A stretch of 64,000 nt of DNA from Streptomyces plumbidurans (lineage in GTDB: Bacteria; Actinomycetota; Actinomycetes; Streptomycetales; Streptomycetaceae), in contig NZ_JAFJSY010000031.1 of NCBI RefSeq assembly GCF_019857225.1, forward strand, positions 62,001 through 126,000. The letters are read 5' to 3'. Of the stretch, positions 34,980-43,882 are shown piece by piece (positions within the stretch are counted from its first letter, which is position 1; every line of letters begins with the position of its first letter). The notes beneath the pieces were generated by a model. The model saw only the letters and a program-made list of their open reading frames with translations. It was not told the origin of the DNA and ran no database searches. The position numbers and the translations under genes are program-made.

Positions 34980-35848
34980 GGCTGGGTGCGTTGTCGGGTG
35001 CGGGTGGGTAGTGGCTGGTCGCGCAGTTCCCCGCGCCCCCAAGACGCTGAGGTCTCCTTCAGGAGTTCTCGGAGGATTTGTTCTCCTGCCAGGACTCCTC
35101 GTTCGGGTAGGGCCGTGATGGCTGGGGCGGTCCAGTTGTCGTCCGCCAGCTCGCCGTGGCCGGGGCGCCAGCCCTTGTCGGCGGCGAGCAGCAGGTCGGC
35201 GTCCAGGAGGGAGTCGCCTGCGGCCAGGGTCAGGTCGGCGCCGGTGCGGCGGGCGACCTCTCGCATCGCGGCGCTCTTGGTGAGCGGCTTGGGGACGGCG
35301 TAGATCTTGCGGCCCTGGAGCGAGACCGTCCAGCCGCGGTTCTCCGCCCACACCGCGAGTTCCTTCACCCAGTCCTCGGGGAGCAGTTCGCGTTCGACGA
35401 CGAGATAGGCGAAGAGGTCCTCGGCGACGCGGTGCTTGCGCACCCACGCCGGGTCCGCCGTCGCGAGCAGATGCTCCCGCACCTCGTCCAGCGGCGCGCA
35501 CTGCTCGGCGAGGCGGGCCGTCACCTGCGTGTGCCAGTCCGGGTCGGAGTCGCCGTCCACCATCAGGTGGCCGCCGTTGGCGCAGATCGCGTACTTCGGG
35601 GGCGGGCCCGGCAGGTTGATGCGCTGGTACTGCCTGCGGGTCCGGGTCGTCGTCGGTACGAACACGGCCGCGTCGCCGAGTTCGGTCAGCAGCCCGGCCG
35701 CCGTCTCGGTCATGAACGACAGCGGTCTGCTCTCGTGCACCTCGACACAGAGCAGCCGCGGCGCCCGGGCGTCGGGCATGGTCAGCGCGAGGGCGGCCGC
35801 GGAGTAGATGAGCGTACGGTCGAGATCGCTCGCCACCAGCACCGGCAT
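34976..35848 (-). CDS. Ter-cluster HAD phosphatase
   Basis: 290 residues. ASDLDRTLIYSA is HAD motif I (Asp8, Asp10); VFVPTTTRTRRQYQRI is the motif II Thr; later TKSAAMREVARR (Lys) and LTLAAGDSLLDADLLLAAD (motif IV) complete it. ICANGGHLMV is typical of the Cof/SPP-like cap class. It is the last gene of the aldolase-PRTase-HAD operon, starting on the stop of the PRTase gene (TGATG), and should dephosphorylate the product or an intermediate of that pathway. The final 20 or so residues (GRGELRDQPLPT and on) derive from a dispersed repeat at 35011-35040. Confidence 0.9.
   Translation of the reverse strand: MPVLVASDLDRTLIYSAAALALTMPDARAPRLLCVEVHESRPLSFMTETAAGLLTELGDAAVFVPTTTRTRRQYQRINLPGPPPKYAICANGGHLMVDGDSDPDWHTQVTARLAEQCAPLDEVREHLLATADPAWVRKHRVAEDLFAYLVVERELLPEDWVKELAVWAENRGWTVSLQGRKIYAVPKPLTKSAAMREVARRTGADLTLAAGDSLLDADLLLAADKGWRPGHGELADDNWTAPAITALPERGVLAGEQILRELLKETSASWGRGELRDQPLPTRTRQRTQP
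35011..35040. repeat. Half copy of a Streptomyces palindromic repeat, within the HAD gene
   Basis: Contains GCGCAGTTCCCCGCGCCCC (35021-35039), identical to each arm of the palindrome at 37554-37623, preceded by TGGCTGGTC. It encodes the RGELRDQP part of the HAD C-terminal tail. Confidence 0.85.
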
Positions 35849-38334
35849 CAGACGTTCACCGCCCGGCCGTCGGCGCCGGTCGCGCCGCGGGTGTAGTGCG
35901 GGTGGATCAACCCCACGCAGGTGTACGGCAGTTCGCCGACCTCCTCGACGGGCACGCCGCGCTGCCCGGCCAGCAGGCGGACATGGTCCAGGTCGGCACC
36001 CGCCCCGGCTCGCGCCAGGATCTTCCAGGGCACCCGGCGCAGCAGCACCCGGGTGGTCTCGCCGACGCCGGGCTTGACGAGGTTCACGTCGTGGATGCCG
36101 TACTCCTCGCTGATGCGCTCGACGGCCGCCCACCCTTCCCATGTCGGCTCGCGGTCGCCGGACAGCAGTTCCTTGGCCTGCGCGTCCACGGCCTCGGCGA
36201 CGTCCGGGAAACGGGCGGCGACGGCGTCGAGGAAGTCCACCGAGACGTCGGCGCCGGCGAGTTCGCGGTAGAACTTGGCGCCGTGGAAGTCGTACGGGCC
36301 GACCAGGTCCGCGCGCAGCACGGTGCGCGATATCAGGCCCGAGACCGTGGAGTTGAGGCAGGCGGAGGGGATGAGGAAGTCCTCCCGGGTGCCGTACGTC
36401 CGCACGCAGGAGCCCGGGTCCGCCAGCACCGCGATCTCCGGGTCGAAGCCGGTGATGCCGTCGGATGCCTCGAACTCCTCGATGGCGGCGGCCAGTTCGC
36501 GGGTGATGGCGCCCTTGCCGGTCCAGCCGTCGACGAAGACGACGTCGGCCGGGTCGTGGTGGGCGGCCAGCCAGCGCAGGGCGTTGGCGTCGATGCCGCG
36601 GCCGCGCACGATGGAGACGGCGTAGTGCGGCAGGTCCAGGCCGTGCCGGAACTGCGCCCAGCGGCGCATCAGCACGCCGATGGGGGTGCCCGCGCGGGCC
36701 AGCGACACCAGGACGGGCCGGGGCGAGCGCTCGGCGAGGACGATCTCGGTGACGGCGCCGACGGCCCGCGCGATCCGGGTGGCGGTCGTCTCCAGGGCCG
36801 CGTGGTACAGCTCCTGGTAGTGCTCGCTCGGCTGGTACTCGACGGGCAGCGACTCGGCGTAGTGCGCGCCCCCGCTCTGAATGGCCTCCTCGCGCTCCTC
36901 CGTCGGCGCCTCCAGCGTGACGTCCGAGAGGTCCTGGAGCAGCCAGCCGACGTCCTCGGGCGGGTACGAGGAGAAGGCGGGGCCGCGGAGGGGGTCGGGC
37001 AGCATGGCGGGCCTTTCGGGGACGTACGAGGGCACGACCGCGAGGACGACGTGCGGGGTGTGCTCCGCCAGCTTGGCCAACAGGCCGTCGGGCGCGTGCA
37101 GTTCAGGGGTGTCGGCGGTCGAGTCGACCACGGCTATCACAGCGTCGAAGCCGGCGCCGGCGACGTTGTACGCGTACCGCTCGCCGGGGCCGTCCGCGGG
37201 GTTGTCGTGGGCGGGGAAGGTTATGCGGCTGCGTATCGCGTAGCCGGGGTCGTCGACGGCGAGCACCGGGGAGCGGGTGGTCGTCGAGTAGCGCACCTCG
37301 GCGTCGATCACCTGCTCCAGTTCGCGGGCGAGTCTGAGGGGGGTGTACATCAGCTCCTCGAAGCCGAGCGTCAGCACGCGGCTTGCAGCAGGGGGCAGCG
37401 CTTCCGCTAGGCGGGCTGCCATGGCGGGGAGGGCTGATTCCAGGAGGGTTCTGTGGGCCGGGGTGAAGCCGTGACGTCCGCCGTCGGGGAGGTTGCGGGG
37501 CCACAGGAGGTCTATGCGCTTTACGGCCGGGTGCGGGTTGTCTGTGGTTGCTCGCGCAGTTCCCCGCGCCCCTGAAAAGCCGGGGGTGCCGGCAGCGTCC
37601 TCCAGGGGCGCGGGGAACTGCGCCCTCTCCGCCTCGTACCGCGCCACCAACTCCCGCCCTTTTTCCAGCACCCCTTCGGGCAGCCGTACCGTCCCCGAGG
37701 CGGCGGTCACGAGGTCGACGCGCGCCCCGATCTCCGCGGCGAACTCCGCGAGCCGCCCCGCGTCGGCGGGTGACCGCATGTCGACCAGAGCGACCACGAC
37801 GTACCGCCGCCGCGGATAGCGAGCGTGCAGGTCGCGGACGGTGTTCAGGACCGTGTTGCCCGTGGAGAACTCGTCGTCGACCAGCACCAGTGGCCCGTCC
37901 CCGGCCAGCAGCGCAGCATCCTCCGGCAGCAGCAGGTGGGACGTCGCGTGGGAGTGGGACTCCTCGAAGCCGCCGGCAGGCGTCACTCCTGGGACCGGGC
38001 GGCGTGTGGAGTGCAGGTAGGGCGCGAGTCCGATCCCGTCGGCGACCGAGTGGCCGAGGCCCGTCGCCGTCTCGGCGTACCCGAGCACGACCGCGTCCGC
38101 GGCCTCCTCGCCGAGCAGGTCCCGCACCCGGCGGCCCAGCGCAAGGCCGTAGCCGTAGACGACGGCCGGTGACTGCGGTACGTGCTTGCCGAGCACGTTG
38201 GAGACCAGCAGGTGCGCCCGCTTGGGGTTGCGCCGGAGCGCCAGCCCGAGCAGGTCGGTCAGCTTGTCGTCGCCCACGAGTTCGACGCCGAGCCGCTGTG
38301 CGACCCAGCTGCCGGACCAGACCCCGTTGTTCAC
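35848..38334 (-). CDS. Ter-cluster fusion: PRTase_2, TRSP, StiP/PRTase_1 and PELOTA-like domains
   Basis: 828 residues. Domain 1 (about 40-235) is a phosphoribosyltransferase with PRPP loop LVDDEFSTGNT at 151-161. A linker containing repeat-derived residues 238-260 follows. Domain 2 has the eponymous TRSP at 353-356 (YSTTTRSPVLAVDD). Domain 3 (about 480-740) is of the StiP/PRTase_1 type, with VLVSLARAGTPIGVLMRRW and DVVFVDGWTGKGAI. The last 80 or so residues (VRLLAGQRGVPVEEVGELPY) fit a PELOTA/L7Ae-like RNA-binding fold. Published comparative genomics of Ter systems places such enzymes in synthesis of a nucleoside-like compound. Elsewhere these are often separate genes. GTG 38334; 32 bp after the aldolase stop. 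Confidence 0.85.
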   Translation of the reverse strand: MNNGVWSGSWVAQRLGVELVGDDKLTDLLGLALRRNPKRAHLLVSNVLGKHVPQSPAVVYGYGLALGRRVRDLLGEEAADAVVLGYAETATGLGHSVADGIGLAPYLHSTRRPVPGVTPAGGFEESHSHATSHLLLPEDAALLAGDGPLVLVDDEFSTGNTVLNTVRDLHARYPRRRYVVVALVDMRSPADAGRLAEFAAEIGARVDLVTAASGTVRLPEGVLEKGRELVARYEAERAQFPAPLEDAAGTPGFSGARGTARATTDNPHPAVKRIDLLWPRNLPDGGRHGFTPAHRTLLESALPAMAARLAEALPPAASRVLTLGFEELMYTPLRLARELEQVIDAEVRYSTTTRSPVLAVDDPGYAIRSRITFPAHDNPADGPGERYAYNVAGAGFDAVIAVVDSTADTPELHAPDGLLAKLAEHTPHVVLAVVPSYVPERPAMLPDPLRGPAFSSYPPEDVGWLLQDLSDVTLEAPTEEREEAIQSGGAHYAESLPVEYQPSEHYQELYHAALETTATRIARAVGAVTEIVLAERSPRPVLVSLARAGTPIGVLMRRWAQFRHGLDLPHYAVSIVRGRGIDANALRWLAAHHDPADVVFVDGWTGKGAITRELAAAIEEFEASDGITGFDPEIAVLADPGSCVRTYGTREDFLIPSACLNSTVSGLISRTVLRADLVGPYDFHGAKFYRELAGADVSVDFLDAVAARFPDVAEAVDAQAKELLSGDREPTWEGWAAVERISEEYGIHDVNLVKPGVGETTRVLLRRVPWKILARAGAGADLDHVRLLAGQRGVPVEEVGELPYTCVGLIHPHYTRGATGADGRAVNV
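37554..37623. repeat. Palindromic repeat inserted in frame in the PRTase fusion gene
   Basis: Perfect 21-bp inverted arms (37554-37574 and 37603-37623; core GCAGTTCCCCGCGCCCC) around a 28-base loop. Read on the minus strand it gives AQFPAPLEDAAGTPGFSGAR and three more residues, with no stop. One arm recurs at 35021-35039. Confidence 0.92.
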
Positions 38335-38366
38335 TGCGTTGATGATGCGTCCCTAGATAGTGCGGC

Positions 38367-39533
38367 TCAGCCGGTGACGCCGGCGGCGAGCAGGTCGACG
38401 AAGCTGACGTCCTCGCGTGCGACGCCGAAGGCCTCGGCCCGCAGCATGGTCCGCTCCGCCCAGGCGCGGTGCGGCTTCACCTCGTTCATCTTGTTCGTGT
38501 ACGCCGATCTGAGCACACCCCCGCCGCCGCTTTCCGGCCGCAGGATGTCCGAGGCGTCCCGGAACTCTTCGTGGCTGACCACGGACAGCGCGTGCACGGG
38601 CAGTACGTGGGAGGGGTGGATGCAGGTCTTGCCCAGCAGGCCGTTGGCCTGGTCCAGGGAGATCTCCCGCAGCAGCCCGTCCATGGCGTGCTCAATCAGT
38701 TTCTCGCGCAGTTCGACGGCCTGCCCCTCGAGGAAGGGGCTGGTGCGCAGCATCGGCTTGAACATGCGCTCCGGCACCCGGAAGTACTCCCACACCGGTC
38801 CGGTCACGGTGAACCCGGTGCCGTCGACGCGGCCCAGCAGGTTCACCACGTCGGAGATCACGGAGGCGACGACGTGGACGTCGTAGGCCGTCATGTCGGG
38901 GGCGCGGCGCAGGCCGTAGGTGGAGCAGAAGTCGGTCACGCCGAGGCGCAGCGCGAGCACGCGGTCGCGGTACTTGTCGACGACGCGGGCGATGCCCTCC
39001 AGGCTCTCCACCCGCGACTCGCGGTAGAGCAGCTCGGGCGACTCCAGCACCGGCATGGCGAACAGCCGCTGTCCGCTCGCGGCCTCGGCGCCTGCGAGGG
39101 CCTCCAGGAAGGGGATGCCGCGCTCCGCGGTGAACTTGGGCAGGACGAATCCGGAGAGCAGCCGGACGGACGGGCCGAGCCGCTCGACGAGGTCGGGGAT
39201 CTGCTCGGGCGTACGGACGCGGACGAACAGCAGCGGGAGGTCGGCCCCGCGTCGCGTGTCGAGCGCGGTGAACTGGCGGACGAGGTTCTCCTCCCCCGCC
39301 GCGACGTCCGCGTCGTCGATGGAGTCCTCCAGGCACAGGACCATGGAGACCACACCGCGCTCGGACTGCTTGACGATGTCGTCGGCGAGCTGCGGGCGGG
39401 TGGCGGGGCTGTAGAGCGTGGCGCCCAGGGCCGCGGCGAGCAGCCGGGCCGGGGAGTCGGCGGTGAACTCGCACGGCTCCTGATGGAAGAGGCGCCGTCG
39501 CACCTCAGGGGCAAGATGCCCGAAATGACGCAT
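38367..39533 (-). CDS. Ter-cluster CitE-like (HpcH/HpaI) aldolase/lyase
   Basis: 388 residues. TIM-barrel HpcH/HpaI features: SMVLCLEDSIDDADVAAGEEN (metal-binding Glu/Asp), LLFVRVRTPEQI (Arg), LLSGFVLPKFTAERG, FAMPVLESPELLYRES and LRLGVTDFCSTYGLRR. It would cleave or form C-C bonds with acyl-CoA or oxo-acid substrates. It is the first gene of the operon with the PRTase fusion and HAD phosphatase, as in other Ter biosynthetic modules. ATG 39533 has GGGGGAG upstream and the family start MRHFGHL. Confidence 0.88.
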   Translation of the reverse strand: MRHFGHLAPEVRRRLFHQEPCEFTADSPARLLAAALGATLYSPATRPQLADDIVKQSERGVVSMVLCLEDSIDDADVAAGEENLVRQFTALDTRRGADLPLLFVRVRTPEQIPDLVERLGPSVRLLSGFVLPKFTAERGIPFLEALAGAEAASGQRLFAMPVLESPELLYRESRVESLEGIARVVDKYRDRVLALRLGVTDFCSTYGLRRAPDMTAYDVHVVASVISDVVNLLGRVDGTGFTVTGPVWEYFRVPERMFKPMLRTSPFLEGQAVELREKLIEHAMDGLLREISLDQANGLLGKTCIHPSHVLPVHALSVVSHEEFRDASDILRPESGGGGVLRSAYTNKMNEVKPHRAWAERTMLRAEAFGVAREDVSFVDLLAAGVTG

Positions 39534-39741
39534 GGAACTCCCCCGTGGTGCAAGGTAAGGCTGTGGATTCGGTAAACAGGTGGCCGGTAATAGTACGTAG
39601 GGACCCATGTCAGGGGTTCCCGACAGGCGTGAATTTCTGGTAACTCGGCCATGTCGACGGCGATTGGGCACACCGTCCGCACGGCCGCGGTTCTCCCACC
39701 CCGCGTTGTCGTGACCAGGACCGAGAGGGCAGGATGACCGC

Positions 39742-40557
39742 ATGACGCACGCGATGCTGAAGGGGTCGAACGTCCCGCTGGAGGCCACCACGGTACGTGC
39801 CGTGCTGCGCTGGACCCCCGGGCAGGGGGTCCCGGACGTCGACGCCTCGGCGCTGCTCCTCGGCCCCGACGGTCGTGTGCGCTCCGACGAGGACTTCGTC
39901 TTCTACAACCAGCCCCGGCATCCGTCAGGGAAGGCGCGGTGGCTCGGCAAGAAGCGGGTCACCGACGGTCTCACCGACACGATCCAGACAGATCTTGCCG
40001 GAGTCGAGGCCGATGTCAGCCGGATTCTTCTGGTCGCTTCGGCCGACGACGTCACCTTCGACCGCGTACAGGCTCTGCGCATCCTGCTGTACGACGCGGC
40101 GGGCGGCGACGAGCCGCTGCTGCACTTCGACATCAAGCCCGAGACGGGCCAGGAGACCGCCCTGATCTGCGGTGAGCTCTACCGCCGGGACGGGATGTGG
40201 AAGTTCCGCGCCCTGGGCGAGGGCTACTCGAACGGTCTGAAGGGTCTGGCCACCGAGTTCGGCATCTCGGTGGACGAGTCGGAGATGCCCGCCGAGCCGG
40301 CCCCGCAGGCGGCCACGGCGTCCGCGCCGGAGTTCTCCCAGCCGCTTCCGCCCGAGCAGCCCACCGCGGTCCCGGTCCAGCCGGCGTACGGCTATCCCCA
40401 GCAGCCGCCCGCCACCCAGCCCGCCTACGGCTATCCGCAGCCCGCGGCGGCCGCGCCCGCCGCCCAGTCCGGCTACGGCTACCCGCCGCCGGTGACGGCC
40501 GTGCCGGACCCGGACTTCAGGATGCCGCCCCAGGGCCCGCAGTTCATCGGCCGCTGA
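39742..40557 (+). CDS. TerD-family protein with Tyr/Gly/Pro-rich tail
   Basis: 271 residues. The TerD domain (about 1-180) has VPDVDASALLLGPDGRVRSDEDFVFYNQ, whose acidic residues bind Ca2+ in TerD, and TALICGELYRRDGMWKFRALGEGYSNGLKGLA. The N-terminal part replaces the usual LxKGxNVSL by LKGSNVPLEATTV. The tail is Pro/Gln/Ala-rich with three AYGYP or SGYGYP repeats, suitable for surface or self-association. It points away from the other Ter genes, divergent from the aldolase. Confidence 0.9.
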   Translation: MTHAMLKGSNVPLEATTVRAVLRWTPGQGVPDVDASALLLGPDGRVRSDEDFVFYNQPRHPSGKARWLGKKRVTDGLTDTIQTDLAGVEADVSRILLVASADDVTFDRVQALRILLYDAAGGDEPLLHFDIKPETGQETALICGELYRRDGMWKFRALGEGYSNGLKGLATEFGISVDESEMPAEPAPQAATASAPEFSQPLPPEQPTAVPVQPAYGYPQQPPATQPAYGYPQPAAAAPAAQSGYGYPPPVTAVPDPDFRMPPQGPQFIGR

Positions 40558-40573
40558 CGCGCACCCCGCGCGC

Positions 40574-41311
40574 TCAGCGGTCCACCTTGGACTTGTATCC
40601 CCGGCCCCACTGCAGCCCCCAGCCGTACAGCCGGTCCAGCTCGGCCTGGAAGCCGTAGACGAACTTCACCTCGCGGCGCACGACCAGCTCGCCCTTGACG
40701 TTCTCGATCATCACGACGGCGCAGGACCGGGCCTGCGGGTGGCGTTCGTCGAGGTGGATCTCGATGCGCGGGCCGTTGCTCGGGTAGAGCGTGACGATCG
40801 CGTGCGTACGGTCGAAGGCGGGCGTCTGGTCGTAGATGTACACGAAGACCAGCAGCCGCTTTATCTCCTCGCGGTGGTCGAGGTTGACGTACATCGTCTC
40901 GCCGGACGCCGATCCGAACCGGTCGTCACCGCTGAGCTTGACGTACGGCGCGGCGTTCACGTCGCCGAAGTAGCCGCCGAGCGGCTGCACGACGCCCTTG
41001 GTGCCGTCCATGAGTTCGTAGAGGCAGCCCAGGTCGAGGTCGACGTTGACCATGCTCTGGCCGTGCCCCATGATCTCGGCGGGCTTGAGCGCCTTGAAGG
41101 GGTGGCGGAACAGGGACTCCCGCGAGGAGCCGCCGATGTCGGACGTGCGCATCCGCCAGCTCAGGTTGACCCGCAGGTGGCCCGTGGCGGCGCCCTGCTT
41201 GGTGAGTGAGACCTGGTGGTGCCGTTTGGTCAGCTCGATGGCGTTCGTGGCCGCGTTGCCCGAGTCGAAGTCGGCCTCGCGCCCGCCCCACAGTCCGTCC
41301 AAGAAGCCCAT
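40574..41311 (-). CDS. TerA-like tellurium-resistance family protein
   Basis: 245 residues. Contains a TerD/TerA-like beta-sandwich: LGCLYELMDGTKGVVQPLG (Asp-rich calcium loop analogue), YFGDVNAAPYVKLSGDDRFGSASGETMYVNLD, and EIKRLLVFVYIYDQTPAFDRTHA, which is the TerA-type pattern. Ends GRGYKSKVDR. Likely part of the membrane-associated Ter complex. ATG 41311 (MGFLDGLWGG) is used because upstream residues look non-coding. Convergent with the TerD-tail gene by 16 bp. Confidence 0.87.
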   Translation of the reverse strand: MGFLDGLWGGREADFDSGNAATNAIELTKRHHQVSLTKQGAATGHLRVNLSWRMRTSDIGGSSRESLFRHPFKALKPAEIMGHGQSMVNVDLDLGCLYELMDGTKGVVQPLGGYFGDVNAAPYVKLSGDDRFGSASGETMYVNLDHREEIKRLLVFVYIYDQTPAFDRTHAIVTLYPSNGPRIEIHLDERHPQARSCAVVMIENVKGELVVRREVKFVYGFQAELDRLYGWGLQWGRGYKSKVDR

Positions 41312-41425
41312 TTCCGCCCCCAGAATCATCCGGGTTCCGCTGAACCCGGCCTGCCCTCGCACAACCGGCGGGGCGGCCGGAGGCCCGGCCGCCCCGCTCA
41401 GAGCGTTCCCGTGTCCGCGGGTGCG

Positions 41426-42571
41426 TCACACCCCGGACGAGACCTCGGTCTTCTCGTCGGAGCCCTCGCTTCCCCCGGCCTCCGCGATGGCGCGGTTGCG
41501 GCGCACGGAGGACCAGAAGGACCAGGCGATCAGGATGACGCCCACGAGGCCGGTGATGACCTCGTTGATCTCGTACTGGATGGTGACCATGAGGATCACG
41601 GCCAGTGCGCCGATCGCGTAGTGCGCGCCGTGTTCCAGGTAGACGTAGTCGTCCAGGGTGCCCTGGCGGACCAGGTAGACGGTGAGCGAGCGGACGTACA
41701 TCGCGCCGATGCCCAGGCCCAGCGCCATCAGAACGATGTCGTTGGTGATGGCGAACGCGCCGATCACGCCGTCGAAGGAGAAGGACGCGTCCAGGACCTC
41801 GAGGTAGAGGAACATGAAGAACGCCGCCTGGCCCGCCAGCATGACGGGCGATTTCTTCTTGCCGGTGCGTTCGGCCTCTTCCTCCTCCTCGTGCTCGCGT
41901 TCCTCCTCGGCTTCGAGGCGGTCCTCGAAGTAGCCCGACAGGCCGCCGACCACCATGTACGTGATCAGGCCCGCGATGCCGGCGATCAGCACCGTCTGCG
42001 CCTTGTCCGCGTGGGCGCCGCCGTGCTGGTGGGCAGAGGTGGCGAAGGTGAAGGAGGTGATCAGCAGGACGATCAGGGCGATGCAGACCGACAGCATGTC
42101 GACCTTGCCGAGCTTGGCCAGGGGCCGCTCGATCCAGCGCAGCCACTGGATGTCCCGGTCCTCGAAGATGAAGTCGAGGAAGATCATCAGCAGGAACATG
42201 CCACCGAAGGCCGCGATCGCCGGGTGGGCGTCGGTGACCAGTTGCTGGTAGCGGTCCTTGTTGTTCAGGGCGAGGTCGACGGCCTGGATGGGGCCCATCT
42301 TGGCGGTGACGGCGACGATGACGACGGGGAACACCAGTCGCATGCCGAAGACGGCGATGAGGACGCCGACCGTGAGGAAGATCTTCTGCCAGAAGGCACT
42401 CATCTTCTTCAGGATCCCGGCGTTGACCACCGCGTTGTCGAACGAGAGGGAGATCTCCAGGACGGCGAGGATCGCCACGATGCCGAAGGCCTCCCACCCC
42501 CCGTAGAAGACCGCCGCGACCAGGCCGACCGCGGTAATCGCGAACGACCAGCCGAAGGTTTTCAGAAGCAC
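41426..42571 (-). CDS. DUF475 (TerC-like) integral membrane protein
   Basis: 381 residues, about ten helices in two TerC-like halves. ILAVLEISLSFDNAVVNAGIL and FLYLEVLDASFSFDGVIGAFA carry the paired E-x-S-x-S-F-D-N/G motifs of the family, which probably bind or move a divalent metal. A charged cytoplasmic loop (EAEEEREHEEEEEAER) divides the halves. It is presumably the membrane partner of the soluble TerD proteins encoded just upstream on the same strand. GTG 42571. Confidence 0.9.
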   Translation of the reverse strand: MLLKTFGWSFAITAVGLVAAVFYGGWEAFGIVAILAVLEISLSFDNAVVNAGILKKMSAFWQKIFLTVGVLIAVFGMRLVFPVVIVAVTAKMGPIQAVDLALNNKDRYQQLVTDAHPAIAAFGGMFLLMIFLDFIFEDRDIQWLRWIERPLAKLGKVDMLSVCIALIVLLITSFTFATSAHQHGGAHADKAQTVLIAGIAGLITYMVVGGLSGYFEDRLEAEEEREHEEEEEAERTGKKKSPVMLAGQAAFFMFLYLEVLDASFSFDGVIGAFAITNDIVLMALGLGIGAMYVRSLTVYLVRQGTLDDYVYLEHGAHYAIGALAVILMVTIQYEINEVITGLVGVILIAWSFWSSVRRNRAIAEAGGSEGSDEKTEVSSGV

Positions 42572-42620
42572 TGGCTACCCAATCCTGTAGGTACGGGTCT
42601 CCCCCGCGCCGTACTCGGCT

Positions 42621-43196
42621 TTACGAAACATTGACTCCGAAGTCTAGAGCGATGCCCCGCAGTCCGGACGCGTACCCCTGACCTACTGCTCGGAACTTCC
42701 ATTCGCCCTGGTAGCGATAGAGCTCGCCGAAGATCATCGCCGTCTCGGTGGAGGCGTCCTCGCTGAGGTCGTAGCGCGCGAGCTCCTGGCCGTCGGCCTG
42801 GTTGACGACGCGGATGAAGGCGTTGCTGACCTGGCCGAAGGTCTGGCCGCGCTCGTCGGCCATGTGGATGGAGACGGGGAAGACGATCTTGTCGCACTGG
42901 GCGGGCACCTTGACGAGGTCCACCAGGATCGACTCGTCGTCGCCCTCGCCCTCACCGGTGAGGTTGTCGCCGGTGTGCTCGACCGAGCCGTCCGGGCTCT
43001 TGAGCTGGTTGTAGAAGACGAACCACTCGTCACCCATCACCCGTCCCCCGGTGCACAGCAGGGCGCTGGCGTCGAGGTCGAAGGGGGCTCCGGTGGTGGA
43101 GCGCGCGTCCCAGCCGAGCCCGACCATCACCTGCGTGAGGTTGGGTGCGGCCTTGGAGAGGGAGACATTGCCCCCCTTGGCGAGCGTGACGCCCAT
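42621..43196 (-). CDS. terD: TerD-family tellurium resistance protein
   Basis: 191 residues, the usual length. Starts MGVTLAKGGNVSLSKAAP, with FDLDASALLCTGGRVMGDEWFVFYNQ and two acidic calcium loops (GEGEGDDESI, DLSEDASTETAM), ending GYASGLRGIALDFGVNV. Binds Ca2+ in characterised homologues. About 110 bp downstream of its close paralogue and 50 bp before the DUF475 gene. Confidence 0.93.
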   Translation of the reverse strand: MGVTLAKGGNVSLSKAAPNLTQVMVGLGWDARSTTGAPFDLDASALLCTGGRVMGDEWFVFYNQLKSPDGSVEHTGDNLTGEGEGDDESILVDLVKVPAQCDKIVFPVSIHMADERGQTFGQVSNAFIRVVNQADGQELARYDLSEDASTETAMIFGELYRYQGEWKFRAVGQGYASGLRGIALDFGVNVS

Positions 43197-43306
43197 GATG
43201 CTGGTCCTCCCCGAGATGGTGCTTGTTTGGTTGTCCTGCGCGTCCGGCGCCGCACGCAAACCGTGCGGCGCCGGACGGTACGAGCCTGTGACGTGAGCGT
43301 CCGGGC

Positions 43307-43882
43307 TCAGACGTTCACACCGAAGTCCTGCGCGATGCCGCGCAGGCCCGAGGCGTAGCCCTGGCCGATGGCGCGGAACTTCCACTCCGCGCCGTTGCGG
43401 TACAGCTCGCCGAAGACCATGGCGGTCTCCGTCGAGGCGTCCTCGGAGAGGTCGTAGCGGGCGATCTCCGCCTCGCCCGCCTGGTTCACGACGCGGATGA
43501 ACGCGTTGCGGACCTGGCCGAACGACTGCTGGCGGTTCTCCGCGTCGTAGATCGAGACCGGGAACACGATCTTCTCGACGTCGGCCGGGACGGCCGCGAG
43601 GTTGATCTTGATCTGCTCGTCGTCGCCCTCGCCCTCACCGGTGATGTTGTCACCGGTGTGCTCGACCGAGCCGTCGGGGCTCTTGAGGTTGTTGAAGAAG
43701 ACGAAGTTGGCGTCGCTGGCGACCTTGCCCGAGGAGTTCAGCAGCAGTGCGCTGGCGTCCAGGTCGAAGTCGGTGCCGGTCGTGGTGCGGACGTCCCACC
43801 CCAGACCGACGATGACCGCGGTCAGGCCCGGGGCCTCCTTGGTCAGCGATACGTTGCCGCCCTTGCTGAGGCTGACTCCCAC
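43307..43882 (-). CDS. terD: TerD-family tellurium resistance protein
   Basis: 191 residues, paralogous to the next gene downstream: GVSLSKGGNVSLTKEAPGL, FDLDASALLLNSSGKVASDANFVFFNN, GEGEGDDEQIKINL and DLSEDASTETAMVFGELYR. The DNA of the two copies is alike over the 3' third. GTG 43882 has GGAGGA upstream. First gene of the TerD-TerD-DUF475-TerA-like series on the minus strand. Confidence 0.93.
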   Translation of the reverse strand: MGVSLSKGGNVSLTKEAPGLTAVIVGLGWDVRTTTGTDFDLDASALLLNSSGKVASDANFVFFNNLKSPDGSVEHTGDNITGEGEGDDEQIKINLAAVPADVEKIVFPVSIYDAENRQQSFGQVRNAFIRVVNQAGEAEIARYDLSEDASTETAMVFGELYRNGAEWKFRAIGQGYASGLRGIAQDFGVNV

